Part shown: positions 24,698 to 33,132 of the stretch, piece after piece
Numbering within the stretch: position 1 is the stretch's first letter
Layout: every line of letters begins with the position of its first letter
Source: CAZMPJ01 sp964568455
Lineage (GTDB): Bacteria; Margulisbacteria; WOR-1; O2-12-FULL-45-9
Direction: 5' to 3'
Assembly: GCA_964568455.1 (NCBI GenBank)
Contig: CAZMPJ010000006.1
Location: forward strand, 1 to 64,000
DNA length: 64,000 nt
The notes under the pieces: model-generated
Seen by the model: the letters and a program-made list of their open reading frames with translations, nothing else
Told to the model about the DNA's origin: nothing
The model's database searches: none
Translations under genes and position numbers: made by a program

Positions 24698-26083
24698 TTC
24701 TCCTAGCGTAGCCTTTTCTTTTGCAGCTTTTTCAATAGCTCTAGCCACAATATCAGGTAATTGAGGCTGCCCAATTTCTTCAGAGTCATAAGTAACTCTT
24801 AAGATTGGTTTATCAACTCTATCACCCAACAAACGATCTAAATCAATCGGCGTGCCGGAAACAACATAATCACAAGGAACAGCATTAATCGTAGCAGCTA
24901 AGTCAGCCAGTTGTTCTTCAAAATAACCCATGGCTGGTAAAATACCTGCTTCATTTAAATGTGGGTAAGCTCCAAAAACATCCAGGAAACTACCTGATAA
25001 GTACGTAAGAGGACTAATAATATCTGCCCCATAATGCCTTGCAGCAACCGTACCCGCGCCATGAGCCCTGCCACCATGAGTAGCTGTTGGCCCATCTTCC
25101 ACAACTAAAACTCTCTTGCCTCTTATTTTATCCCCAGCATCCATGTAAACATTAGAATTAGTGTGAATTACCGTAGCTTCTGGATTTCTATTGTGTATGT
25201 TTTCCTCAACAATATTTAAATCAGCACGAGAGGCAGAATTGACTTTATTAACAATTATTACATGCGCCATGGTTAAGTTGGTCAAACCAGGATAATAAGT
25301 AAGTTCATGCCCAGGACGCAGCGGATCAACTACTGTAATATGAAGGTCTGGCCGATAAAAAGGCGTATCATTATTTCCGCCATCCCATAACACTACTTGG
25401 GCTTCAGCTTCCGCTTGTTCTAAAATAGCCCCATAATCAACTCCAGCATAAACTACCATGCCTCTACTTGTATAAGGCTCATATTCTTCCATTTCCTCGA
25501 TAGTACAGGCTGCAGCAAGCATATCTTCATAAGTAGCAAAGCGCTGAACTGCTTGCTTTACCAAATCACCATAAGGCATTGGATGGCGAATTGCTACAGT
25601 TGAAATTTGTTTTCCTATTAAATCTTCAGCCAACATTCTTGAGGTCTGGCTCTTACCGCAACCAGTCCTGACAGCACAAACCGCAATAACTGGTTTTTTG
25701 GAAGTAATCATGGTTTCTTCTGCCCCAGGTAAAATAAAATGTGCTCCAGCAGCATTAACCCTGGCCATCATTTCCATTACATGCTGATAAGTAACGTCGC
25801 TGTATGAAAAAACCGCATCAGTAATACCTTCGCTCTTAATAACTTCAGCTAATTGGGATTCAGGAATAATTGGAATGCCGTGTGGATATTGAGGTCCAGC
25901 CAATTCTCGAGGATAAACTCGGTCGTCAATTCTTGGGATTTGAGCCGCTGTAAAAGCTACTACTTGAGTTCTTTTTCCTCGCCCATGATCTCGATACATA
26001 GTATGGAAATTATGAAAGTCTCGTCCTGCAGCCCCAATGATAACAACCCTATTTGGAGCGCTTGTTTTAACAAATTGTGACAT
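24692..26083 (-). CDS. Cyclic 2,3-diphosphoglycerate synthetase-like GTPase-fold protein
   Basis: This 463-residue protein resembles the cyclic 2,3-diphosphoglycerate synthetase family. An N-terminal Rossmann part (VVIIGAAGRDFHNFH) is followed by a P-loop-like AVCAVRTGCGKSQTSRM and a MinD-like core with WDGGNNDTPFY and VIIVNKVNSA. In methanogens the enzyme closes 2,3-diphosphoglycerate; bacterial members are mostly untested. ATG 26083 is preferred because GGAGG lies 7 nt upstream. The stop is in the MITE terminal repeat. Confidence 0.75.
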   Translation of the reverse strand: MSQFVKTSAPNRVVIIGAAGRDFHNFHTMYRDHGRGKRTQVVAFTAAQIPRIDDRVYPRELAGPQYPHGIPIIPESQLAEVIKSEGITDAVFSYSDVTYQHVMEMMARVNAAGAHFILPGAEETMITSKKPVIAVCAVRTGCGKSQTSRMLAEDLIGKQISTVAIRHPMPYGDLVKQAVQRFATYEDMLAAACTIEEMEEYEPYTSRGMVVYAGVDYGAILEQAEAEAQVVLWDGGNNDTPFYRPDLHITVVDPLRPGHELTYYPGLTNLTMAHVIIVNKVNSASRADLNIVEENIHNRNPEATVIHTNSNVYMDAGDKIRGKRVLVVEDGPTATHGGRAHGAGTVAARHYGADIISPLTYLSGSFLDVFGAYPHLNEAGILPAMGYFEEQLADLAATINAVPCDYVVSGTPIDLDRLLGDRVDKPILRVTYDSEEIGQPQLPDIVARAIEKAAKEKATLGES

Positions 26084-26116
26084 TATAATTCCTCCACCTT
26101 TTCTTCGGTACATTTT

Positions 26117-26146
26117 TTGATAAATTTCACTGAATTTTGCTATAAT
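26117..26146 (+). promoter_or_regulatory. Promoter of the DJ-1/PfpI-polX operon
   Basis: TTGATA (26117-26122), 18 bp, TATAAT (26141-26146); the ATG at 26154 follows after 7 nt with no Shine-Dalgarno, predicting a leaderless mRNA. Confidence 0.7.
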
Positions 26147-26153
26147 TTAGATT

Positions 26154-26657
26154 ATGAAGAATGTAGTTCTAATAATTGCTTTCAACAGCTTCCGCGATGA
26201 AGAATACGCTGACCCGAAAATAGTTTTTGAACAAGCTGGAGTAAAGGTTACCACTGCCTCAACTCAATTAGGAACTGCGACTGGCAAACTTGGATTAAAA
26301 ACTAAAGTTGATATTACTATTGATCAACTAAACATTTCCGAATATGATGCAGTTCTTTTTGTCGGCGGTTCTGGCTCTTACGATTTATACGAAAATAAAA
26401 CTTGTCATAAGATCGCAAAAGACACTGCTGCTCAAGGAAAAGTACTAGGCGCGATTTGCGCTGCGCCAGGAATTTTAGCTCATGCTGGAGTTTTGAAAGG
26501 CAAAAAAGCCACTATGTTTGATGATACTGGCGTTTTAGCCAAATTCGGCGCCACTTACACTGGTAATAGCGTTGAAGTTGACGGGAAAATCGTAACCGCA
26601 ACCGGGCCAGATACGGCTAAAGATTGGGCAGAGGCTATATTAAATGAACAACTTTGA
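26154..26657 (+). CDS. DJ-1/PfpI family protein
   Basis: This 167-residue protein has the DJ-1/PfpI fold: an early conserved Glu region (FRDEEYADP), YDAVLFVGGSGSYDL, and the nucleophile elbow AICAAPGILAHAGVL with Cys near residue 102. Members act as glyoxalases/deglycases, chaperones or peptidases; the exact role is unclear. It overlaps the polX start by 14 bp, so the two genes form an operon. Confidence 0.85.
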   Translation: MKNVVLIIAFNSFRDEEYADPKIVFEQAGVKVTTASTQLGTATGKLGLKTKVDITIDQLNISEYDAVLFVGGSGSYDLYENKTCHKIAKDTAAQGKVLGAICAAPGILAHAGVLKGKKATMFDDTGVLAKFGATYTGNSVEVDGKIVTATGPDTAKDWAEAILNEQL

Positions 26658-28356
26658 CTACGCCAAAATCCTCTACGAAATAGCTGAATTTCTAGAGCTA
26701 AAACAAGACAACCCTTTTAAAATCCGCGCTTATAGGAAAGCTAGCCAAAATATTGAGTCTCTTTCCGAAAATTTAGAGGATATTTACAAAGCTAATGGAA
26801 TCAAAGGCTTAGAAGCAATTTCTGGTATTGGCACCCATATCGCCTTAAAAATAGAAGAACAGATCAAAACAGGTAAAATCAAAGCCCATGAACAATTATT
26901 AAAGGAATTTCCTAAGGATTTCTTAGAAGTTGCTAATGTGCCTGGAATGGGACCTAAAACTGCTCTACTTGTTTATAAAAAATTAAAAATTGATTCTGTG
27001 GCCAAATTAGAAAAAGCTGCCAAAGCCGGCCAACTGCGCGACATTGAAGGTATGGGGGCTAAAAAAGAGAAAAACATCCTAAGAGGCATTGAGCTTAAAA
27101 AGAAAATGCACGGACGGTTCTTAATTGACAAAGCCACTGCTCACGCAGAATTAATCGTTGAAGAGCTTTCAAAACTAAAAGAGGTTAAAAAGATTTTACC
27201 CTGTGGGAGTTTAAGGCGTGGACAAGAAACTATTGGCGACATTGATATTTTAGTAGTCTCATCTAAGCCCGAGAAAATAATGGATGCTTTTACTAAATTA
27301 GATCTAGTAAAAAATATTTTGGCTAAAGGCGAAACTAAATCATCAGTCATCATGCAGAATAATATGCAGGCAGACTTGCGAGTGGTCGAAGAAAAAAGCT
27401 TTGGCGCTGCAGCTCATTACTTTACCGGTTCAAAAGGACACAATATTCATTTAAGACAATTAGCCCTAAAAAAAGGCTTAAAAGTCTCTGAATATGGCAT
27501 TTTCAAGGGCAACAAGCAAATTGGCGGCAGGACTGAAGAAGAAATGTTTAAAGAATTTGGCTTACAATATATACCGCCGGAACTACGCGAAATGCGCGGC
27601 GAGTTTGAACAAAAAATTCCCAAACTAGTTGAGTTAAACGATATTAAAGGCGATCTTCACCTGCACACAACAGCCTCTGATGGTGAAAATAGCATTAAAG
27701 AAATGGCGTTGGCTGCTAAAGAAAAAGGTTATGAATATATTTTAATTACTGATCACACCAAATCAACCACAATAGCTCATGGATTAACTGAAAAACAAAT
27801 GTGGCAGCATTTGAAGGATATCAGAAAAGTTAATAAGGAAATTAAGGGGATCGAGATACTAGCTGGGGCTGAAGTTGATATTTTACCAAACGGAGAACTG
27901 GATTATTCTGATAAACTACTTAAAGAATTAGATCTGGTTATAATTGCCGTTCATTCTAATTTTAAAATGCCCAAAGACAAGATGACCAGGCGTCTTACAT
28001 ACGCCTTACGTAAGCCTTACGTAAGCATATTAGCCCACCCTTCCGGCCGCTTAATCGGTCAGCGCGAAGCTTATCAGGTTGACACGGAAGAGGTCTTGCG
28101 TGTTGCCAAGGAAAACAATGTTGCCATGGAAATCAATGCTCATCCACAAAGATTGGATTTAACTGATATTTATTGCAAAAAAGCCAAAGAATTAGGTGTA
28201 AAACTCGTCATTTCAACAGACGCTCACTCAATTGAAGACTTAGAATTGATGAAATATGGGGTTATTACAGCCAGACGGGGGTGGTTGGAAAAGAAGGATG
28301 TGTTGAATACTATGTCTTTATCAAAATTAAAGTTGTTCGCTAAAACGGCGAACTAG
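26644..28356 (+). CDS. polX: DNA polymerase X with PHP domain
   Basis: This 570-residue bacterial family X polymerase acts in DNA gap repair. Order: helical 8-kDa-like domain (FKIRAYRKASQNIESL), helix-hairpin-helix segments (VANVPGMGPKTALLVYK), polymerase active site PCGSLRRGQETIGDIDILVV with the DxD aspartates, then from ~338 a PHP domain with GDLHLHTTASDG and later STDAHS, metal-binding residues for 3'-5' exonuclease activity. Length is normal. The 3' end overlaps the convergent gene by 30 bp. Two CTTACGTAAG palindromes lie in the PHP part. Confidence 0.93.
   Translation: MNNFDYAKILYEIAEFLELKQDNPFKIRAYRKASQNIESLSENLEDIYKANGIKGLEAISGIGTHIALKIEEQIKTGKIKAHEQLLKEFPKDFLEVANVPGMGPKTALLVYKKLKIDSVAKLEKAAKAGQLRDIEGMGAKKEKNILRGIELKKKMHGRFLIDKATAHAELIVEELSKLKEVKKILPCGSLRRGQETIGDIDILVVSSKPEKIMDAFTKLDLVKNILAKGETKSSVIMQNNMQADLRVVEEKSFGAAAHYFTGSKGHNIHLRQLALKKGLKVSEYGIFKGNKQIGGRTEEEMFKEFGLQYIPPELREMRGEFEQKIPKLVELNDIKGDLHLHTTASDGENSIKEMALAAKEKGYEYILITDHTKSTTIAHGLTEKQMWQHLKDIRKVNKEIKGIEILAGAEVDILPNGELDYSDKLLKELDLVIIAVHSNFKMPKDKMTRRLTYALRKPYVSILAHPSGRLIGQREAYQVDTEEVLRVAKENNVAMEINAHPQRLDLTDIYCKKAKELGVKLVISTDAHSIEDLELMKYGVITARRGWLEKKDVLNTMSLSKLKLFAKTAN
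28005..28025. repeat. Second pair of CTTACGTAAG palindromes
   Basis: Copies at 28005-28014 and 28016-28025, one base apart, inside polX where the protein reads YALRKPYVSI. The encoded segment still fits the usual PHP length. Confidence 0.8.
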
Positions 28357-29508
28357 CTTGTTAGCCCGTGCCCTGTCTTCCGGTTTTCTCAATTGACGCT
28401 TAAATTGGTTTATAAGCACACGGGTTCTCTTTCGCAAATTCGAATTCATTTCACCGCTTACGGCTTCTTCAAGAATATTTAAAACAGATGTATAGGCCCT
28501 TGCCTTTACTAAATTTCTCGCGGCCTCATAGAATAGATTGGTTCTACTTATTCCATCTGCTAACTGGGCGGCCTTAGCAATGACAAAGCCAGCTTCTTTA
28601 TTTTTTCTCTCCTCAATATAAGCCCTTGATGCTTTCATATAAGCACTTATTGCGTCTCGCCTCTCTTCACAAGCTTCAGCCTGATTTTCTAACATTTCCG
28701 CGGGTGACAAGGAACGCTTAATTCTTTGCGGAAATAGCTCCCTCTCAAGATTTTCAAACTCCGGCGGCTTCCCTCTCTTTGGAATCTGGCAAAAAGAATG
28801 ATAAGCCTCTCTTTTCATACCTGCGTCAAAAAAACATCTGCCGGCTAACAGCCATAGCTCATTTACCCCCTCTCCCACAGCCAGCTTTGCCGCTTCACTA
28901 TAAGCAAAACCAGCTGATTTATCTTGCCCCATATTCCTACGGACATCTGCCGCCAATCTCCAAAAAATAACCGCGTCTTCAGGCGAAGAAACCCTGGCCA
29001 CATCTTCCACAATCTTTACCCCTTTCAGAAGGACATGCTGCTTCTCTTTCGGCTTGCCGGCAAAGCCAAATTGTTCTCCAGCCAGAATAAAAAGCTCTGC
29101 TTCCCCTGAAATCCGGGCTATAGTATTATAAAAATTTGCCGCAGTTAAATAATCAGCATTATTAACAGCAACAGAAGCCGCCTGTTTAAAAACAACGACT
29201 AAACTTGTCTGGATTTTAGGAGTTGAAAAAATCTCGTGAAGATCTTTTAAGCCTAATACTGCCCTGGCAATCGCCCTGGGAAGATAAGGACAGGTCGGAA
29301 GAACAACAGAAAGAGCTCGATGTCTTTCTAAAACACTCGTTTCGTTTATCTTATTTTTTGGACCAACAACCAAATCTTGTATTAAATCTATCTGTCGATG
29401 TAGAGCTGCGACTCCCCCACCTCCCCCACCAGACCGCATATTACCAGGCGGACGCCTAAAACATATTCCTCGATGATTAAAAAATGTCGTTGTTCTTGAT
29501 ATTCTCAT
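28327..29508 (-). CDS. Unknown helical-repeat protein
   Basis: This 393-residue protein is not recognised by family. After a basic, glycine-rich N-terminus it is almost wholly helical, with repeated units such as DYLTAANFYNTIARI, DAVIFWRLAADVRR and DAISAYMKASRAYIEERKN. They resemble TPR-like helix pairs (A-x-x-A/Y patterns), suggesting a protein-binding alpha-solenoid. No signal peptide. TAAAAT lies 4 nt before the ATG. It overlaps polX tail to tail and is divergent from the RNase HI gene. Confidence 0.6.
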   Translation of the reverse strand: MRISRTTTFFNHRGICFRRPPGNMRSGGGGGGVAALHRQIDLIQDLVVGPKNKINETSVLERHRALSVVLPTCPYLPRAIARAVLGLKDLHEIFSTPKIQTSLVVVFKQAASVAVNNADYLTAANFYNTIARISGEAELFILAGEQFGFAGKPKEKQHVLLKGVKIVEDVARVSSPEDAVIFWRLAADVRRNMGQDKSAGFAYSEAAKLAVGEGVNELWLLAGRCFFDAGMKREAYHSFCQIPKRGKPPEFENLERELFPQRIKRSLSPAEMLENQAEACEERRDAISAYMKASRAYIEERKNKEAGFVIAKAAQLADGISRTNLFYEAARNLVKARAYTSVLNILEEAVSGEMNSNLRKRTRVLINQFKRQLRKPEDRARANKLVRRFSEQL

Positions 29509-29557
29509 GTCAATTTTATCTCGGACAAACCCCCAAGAAATTTCATGTTATTTTTGC

Positions 29558-29571
29558 TATAATAATATAAT
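29558..29571 (+). promoter_or_regulatory. Twin -10 boxes before the RNase HI gene
   Basis: TATAAT occurs at 29558-29563 and at 29566-29571, before ATG 29573. The first would place the start codon 9 nt after the -10 (leaderless). No clear -35 could be fixed. Confidence 0.5.
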
Positions 29572-29572
29572 C

Positions 29573-29971
29573 ATGATTAAACAAATTTTCACTGACGGAG
29601 CAGCAAGAGGAAATCCGGGGAGAGCGGGAATTGGGGTTGTGATTAAAAACGAAGATGGGAAAAACATCCTGGAACTTTGTGATTATATTGGGGAAACAAC
29701 CAATAATGTTGCAGAATACTCGGCATTAATCCGCGGACTCGAAGAATCCATAGACATGGGACTAACCGAGGTTGAAGTTTTTTCTGATTCGGAATTAATG
29801 GTTAAACAAATCAATGGTGAATATAAAGTTAAAAATAAAGGATTAGCACCTCTTTATCATCACATTCTTTCTTTGATTAAAAAATTCAAATACTTCCGCA
29901 TTTATCATACTGCTCGAGAAGACAACAAAGAGGCTGACGCGCTGGCCAACCAGGGCCTTGATAGGGTATAA
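29573..29971 (+). CDS. rnhA: RNase HI family protein
   Basis: This 132-residue protein has the RNase H core: FTDGAARGNPGRAGIGVV (first Asp), NNVAEYSALIRGLEE (Glu), VEVFSDSELMVKQINGEYKVK (Asp) and ADALANQGL (last Asp). It belongs to the short, archaeal-like form without the basic protrusion. It removes RNA from RNA-DNA hybrids. The start was placed at MIKQIF after the twin -10 boxes rather than the longer open frame from 29507. The stop codon overlaps the -10 box of rnpB. Confidence 0.9.
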   Translation: MIKQIFTDGAARGNPGRAGIGVVIKNEDGKNILELCDYIGETTNNVAEYSALIRGLEESIDMGLTEVEVFSDSELMVKQINGEYKVKNKGLAPLYHHILSLIKKFKYFRIYHTAREDNKEADALANQGLDRV

Positions 29972-29972
29972 T
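29967..29972 (+). promoter_or_regulatory. -10 box of rnpB overlapping the rnhA stop
   Basis: TATAAT at 29967-29972 includes the TAA stop (29969-29971) of the RNase HI gene, about 19 nt before the P1 helix of RNase P RNA. Confidence 0.6.
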
Positions 29973-29991
29973 TACCTTAGAACTTTGAAAT

Positions 29992-30320
29992 GGGTAGACC
30001 GGGTAGTTACTCTCCGTTTAAAGCGGGGGGAGGAAAGTCCGGACTCCGCAGAGCAGCGTGGTTGCTAACGGCAACTCGGAATAAAAGCCGAAGGAAAGTG
30101 GCACAGAAATTATACGGCCCACTCTAACCCTAAAGGTTAGAAGGCAAAGGTGAAACTGGGAGGTAAGAGCTCCCACACGACAGCTAGGTGACTAGCGGTG
30201 CGCTAAACCCCACGCGGAGCAAGATCAAATAGAGCTAGAGTTGCTCGCTCTTAAGCTCGAGTAGATCGCATAGATAGATGACTATCTTCAACAAAATCCG
30301 GCTTATAGGTCTACCCTTTT
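29992..30320 (+). ncRNA. rnpB: RNase P RNA, bacterial class A
   Basis: The catalytic RNA that trims tRNA 5' leaders. P1 is formed by GGGTAGACC (29992-30000) and GGTCTACCC (30308-30316). Conserved region GGAGGAAAGTCCGGACTCC is near the 5' end. GGTGAAACTGGGAGG, then AGCAAGATCAAATAG, and ATCCGGCTTATAGG near the 3' end complete the core. The 3' P1 strand and the following TTTT overlap the last five codons of the convergent L,D-transpeptidase-like gene. Confidence 0.95.
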
Positions 30321-32237
30321 AATTAATATATCTCTGGCTTGCTCCTGATTTAATTTTCGCAAGCTAGTTCTCTCCAGCATAAGCTCGCGCATAAAATTAT
30401 TAAAAACAATCGGATCCTTAATTACAAAATTATTAAAATCTTTTAAAAGTGCCTTGCGCAAACCAGATAATTGGTCCCAATTTTCTTTTAAAATCCCATA
30501 ATGATGAGCAAATTTTTGAATGGCCACTACATATTGATAAACATCATATTGTAAGCCTAAAAGTTTTTCTGGGTTAATTTTCAACTTTGTTCCCTGCCTT
30601 GAAGCCACCCCTTCACTTATTAAAATATTTATTTCTTCACTAGTTAATTTACCCTTATTCTTCATAAGCTTATCCGCAATAACCACATCTTTAGGCAAAA
30701 CCGCAACTTCAGCTGAAGTTAAAGGCAAATTATTGTAAAGCTTGTAAGTAGCCCGCTCTTTTACCTGGATTAAATCCTCACGCATTGGCTCATTGACATA
30801 ATCATAACAAACTTTATACAAATCAAAATTCTGGCTGTATTTTATGCATTTATCTAAATCATCAAAAGGAGCAGCCAGCACTTTGATAATATCATTGATC
30901 AATTGCCGCTCTTCCATAATTAAATCACCGGAAGAATGGATTAGCTCCGGCGACATGGTTTTCATATCTTCTGAGGTCTGGACAACAAATCTGCCAAAAG
31001 GATGACTGCCCCATTTATATTCAATTGCTTCCCCGCTGGCATTAACCCGTTCATCATAATAAGTATAAGCCTGTTTTTCCGGAACCTGGTTTAAATCAAA
31101 AAGCACCTTGGCTGGCAAAGGCTTCCACTTGTTGTTTTTATTTTGAAAAACCCATTCATCATTTTCTTTTTTAATTGCTCCGCCCATGGAAACAACCGTT
31201 GTATCATAATAAATATTTGAAACATAATCAGTTAATTTTTTAAAAATATAATAATTGCCGCTGCTGGTAGGATAAGCCAGGTGGTCTTCAAAAATCGGCT
31301 TGCCCTTTTCATCCCGACCCTGCACCAAATACATCGGGGCCTGCGGCCCGCCCAAGACCTCTAATTTTGCAAATGGTTTTTCTTTTAAATAAATCAGCCA
31401 CAGACCGGATTGGGGATAAACCGAAATTTTTACTTCTCCAGAAACACTTAACTTTTCCCTGATAGCCAATAAATCATCGTCAAAATTAACCATATCTGCC
31501 AAATAAGGCACATCTTTTACCTGTTCTTCGGTTATTTTCTCGTCATAGCCATGAATTTTAACTTGGGCTTTTAAAGGCAAGATTTTATAAAGGAAATAAA
31601 TGTTGCGGGGCGAAACATGCATACAACCATGGCTTTTATATAAGTTTCCTAAAATATCATTAAGTAAGCGGCCAAAGTTATAATCATTTAAAGCTTTAAT
31701 CGAATAAAATTCCACTTCCTGACTTTGCGGACCGGTTAAAACCTTTAACATTTCCTGTTTTTCTCGTTCGTCAAATATCGAAGGCTTTTCGCTGGGCTTA
31801 AAAAACTGGGTAAAACTAAGCTCGCCAACATTCTTAGCCTGACCTGGAGCTGCGACAACTTTAAACTCAAGCCGCTCATCCATCCATTGTTCCAGTAAAT
31901 TTTGTCGGTTGGCCAAAGACAATATACCCATAGAATCAAAATCCTGTCTTAATCTAATCCTTAAATCCTGCCACATCTGCCAGTCATCTTTTAATTGCTT
32001 ATACCAGTTGGACTGTTTCTTATAGATTTCAATATTAAGTTTGTGATAATAAACCAGACCTAAAGCTTTAGCCCTATTTAATTTGTTGCGGGGAAGACGA
32101 TTTTCTCTATACTCATTAAGCGATTTTAAAATTCTAGGATCTAATTTTTTTTTCTGAAGGCGGCCCTGCTTCATAAACTTGCTTATAATGGGTAAAGTTT
32201 TTATTCCTGGCAATGCAAGCCTCAAAATCATCGTCAC
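30303..32237 (-). CDS. L,D-transpeptidase-like protein with permuted YkuD parts (second of pair)
   Basis: This frame contains YKSHGCMHVSPRNIYFLY (catalytic-type SHGC, Cys near residue 204), the end segment of a YkuD L,D-transpeptidase, followed by rather than preceded by the segment that usually opens the domain (VKISVYPQSGLWLIYL ... AYPTSSGNYYIF ... TTVVSMGGAI). A conserved HPFGR and ELIHSSG may supply the His. A helical region lies on each side. It has no signal peptide and no Shine-Dalgarno, and its frame begins inside the upstream paralogue. A one-base change in the A9 run at 32152-32160 would fuse the two into one 929-residue exported protein. True start uncertain. Confidence 0.7.
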   Translation of the reverse strand: MTMILRLALPGIKTLPIISKFMKQGRLQKKKLDPRILKSLNEYRENRLPRNKLNRAKALGLVYYHKLNIEIYKKQSNWYKQLKDDWQMWQDLRIRLRQDFDSMGILSLANRQNLLEQWMDERLEFKVVAAPGQAKNVGELSFTQFFKPSEKPSIFDEREKQEMLKVLTGPQSQEVEFYSIKALNDYNFGRLLNDILGNLYKSHGCMHVSPRNIYFLYKILPLKAQVKIHGYDEKITEEQVKDVPYLADMVNFDDDLLAIREKLSVSGEVKISVYPQSGLWLIYLKEKPFAKLEVLGGPQAPMYLVQGRDEKGKPIFEDHLAYPTSSGNYYIFKKLTDYVSNIYYDTTVVSMGGAIKKENDEWVFQNKNNKWKPLPAKVLFDLNQVPEKQAYTYYDERVNASGEAIEYKWGSHPFGRFVVQTSEDMKTMSPELIHSSGDLIMEERQLINDIIKVLAAPFDDLDKCIKYSQNFDLYKVCYDYVNEPMREDLIQVKERATYKLYNNLPLTSAEVAVLPKDVVIADKLMKNKGKLTSEEINILISEGVASRQGTKLKINPEKLLGLQYDVYQYVVAIQKFAHHYGILKENWDQLSGLRKALLKDFNNFVIKDPIVFNNFMRELMLERTSLRKLNQEQARDILIKRVDL

Positions 32238-33093
32238 CGGGTGAAGTTAAAATATGGACCAGATCTTTAACTAAAACAATTTGCTCATAATATAGTTCTC
32301 CGGCAGCATAACCCATTTCCGGATAATGATTCTTGCCATCTTTTGTCCAAAGCAAAACATATTTGCCAAAATCATGGCCAGCGTAGCGCCGGGCGTTGGA
32401 GCTAATATCATAATAATTATAAATTTGTTTTTCATAAGGCCGGTTAATATCATTAATAATATTTTGGGGCAGCTGGTACCATTTTCCGTTTTTCTCAAAA
32501 AGCCATTTTCCGTTTTTCTTTACAATCCAGGCACCAAATGGCACTACGGTATTTTGATAGTAGGCATTGCTAATATAATGATTAGTGGATCGTAAAACAT
32601 AATACTTGCCCGGGTCGGTTGGGCCGCTCAACATAAAATCCCATTTAATCGGCTGGCCTTTTTTTATTTCATAGGGCATTAAAAAATCATATTCCGGGCC
32701 GGCTAATGTTTTCACATATGCATACGGTTTATTATCAACTTTAATTTCTAAAATTCCCTGGCTGGGATAAACATTAATGACAGTTTTCGTCCGATCAAAA
32801 TATTTTAAATCATTAGTTGCAATATCAGCAAAGAACGGCACACTTTTATCAGAAATGAACGGATAATTATATTTTAAGATATTCAACTCGGTGCCAGGTG
32901 GAATGGTTTTTGCCAACAAATAAATATCTGAAGGCGTAAAATGCAAACAACCGTGGCTCTCATACACAAATCCAAGATAATCATCAAAATATGAAGCAAG
33001 ATTGAACTTGTTCAGCAGATCAATACTTTCGTAAGCAAAAACATTGGCAGTTAAAAACAGGATTGCAATGAACAAGTAAGCTAATCTGCGCAT
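32134..33093 (-). CDS. Exported L,D-transpeptidase-like protein with permuted YkuD parts (first of pair)
   Basis: From ATG 33093 this is 319 residues with a signal peptide (RRLAYLFIAILFLTANVFA). ESHGCLHFTPSDIYLLAK (Cys49) comes first, then INVYPSQGILEIKV (~106-119), SGPTDPGKYYVL and NAYYQNTVVPFGAWI. The order is swapped relative to normal YkuD domains, where SHGC is near the end. YAGHDFGKYVL holds a His also present in the paralogue. It should act on peptidoglycan in the periplasm if active. It ends EKKIRS-stop right after an A9 run. Start set by TAGAAT 7 nt upstream. Confidence 0.72.
   Translation of the reverse strand: MRRLAYLFIAILFLTANVFAYESIDLLNKFNLASYFDDYLGFVYESHGCLHFTPSDIYLLAKTIPPGTELNILKYNYPFISDKSVPFFADIATNDLKYFDRTKTVINVYPSQGILEIKVDNKPYAYVKTLAGPEYDFLMPYEIKKGQPIKWDFMLSGPTDPGKYYVLRSTNHYISNAYYQNTVVPFGAWIVKKNGKWLFEKNGKWYQLPQNIINDINRPYEKQIYNYYDISSNARRYAGHDFGKYVLLWTKDGKNHYPEMGYAAGELYYEQIVLVKDLVHILTSPGDDDFEACIARNKNFTHYKQVYEAGPPSEKKIRS
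32152..32160 (-). other. A9 run at the junction of the two transpeptidase-like frames
   Basis: On the coding strand nine consecutive A follow TCAG. The first frame reads SEKKIRS-stop; loss of one A gives SEKKLDPRIL and continues into the second frame without a stop. It is a candidate site for polymerase slippage or an assembly error. Confidence 0.6.
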
Positions 33094-33094
33094 A

Positions 33095-33122
33095 TTGACA
33101 ATTCTAATGCATTTGTTATGCT
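33095..33122 (+). promoter_or_regulatory. Promoter of the barrel-like protein gene
   Basis: TTGACA (33095-33100), 16 bp, TATGCT (33117-33122); ATG 33133 follows after 10 nt. The upstream ATG 33118 lies inside the -10. It is interleaved with the minus-strand promoter. Confidence 0.6.
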
Positions 33123-33130
33123 TATAGCAA
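33101..33130 (-). promoter_or_regulatory. Promoter of the transpeptidase-like gene
   Basis: On the minus strand TTGCTA (33125-33130), 18 bp, TAGAAT (33101-33106); ATG 33093 is 7 nt further. Both divergent promoters share these ~35 bp. Confidence 0.55.
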
Positions 33131-33132
33131 CT

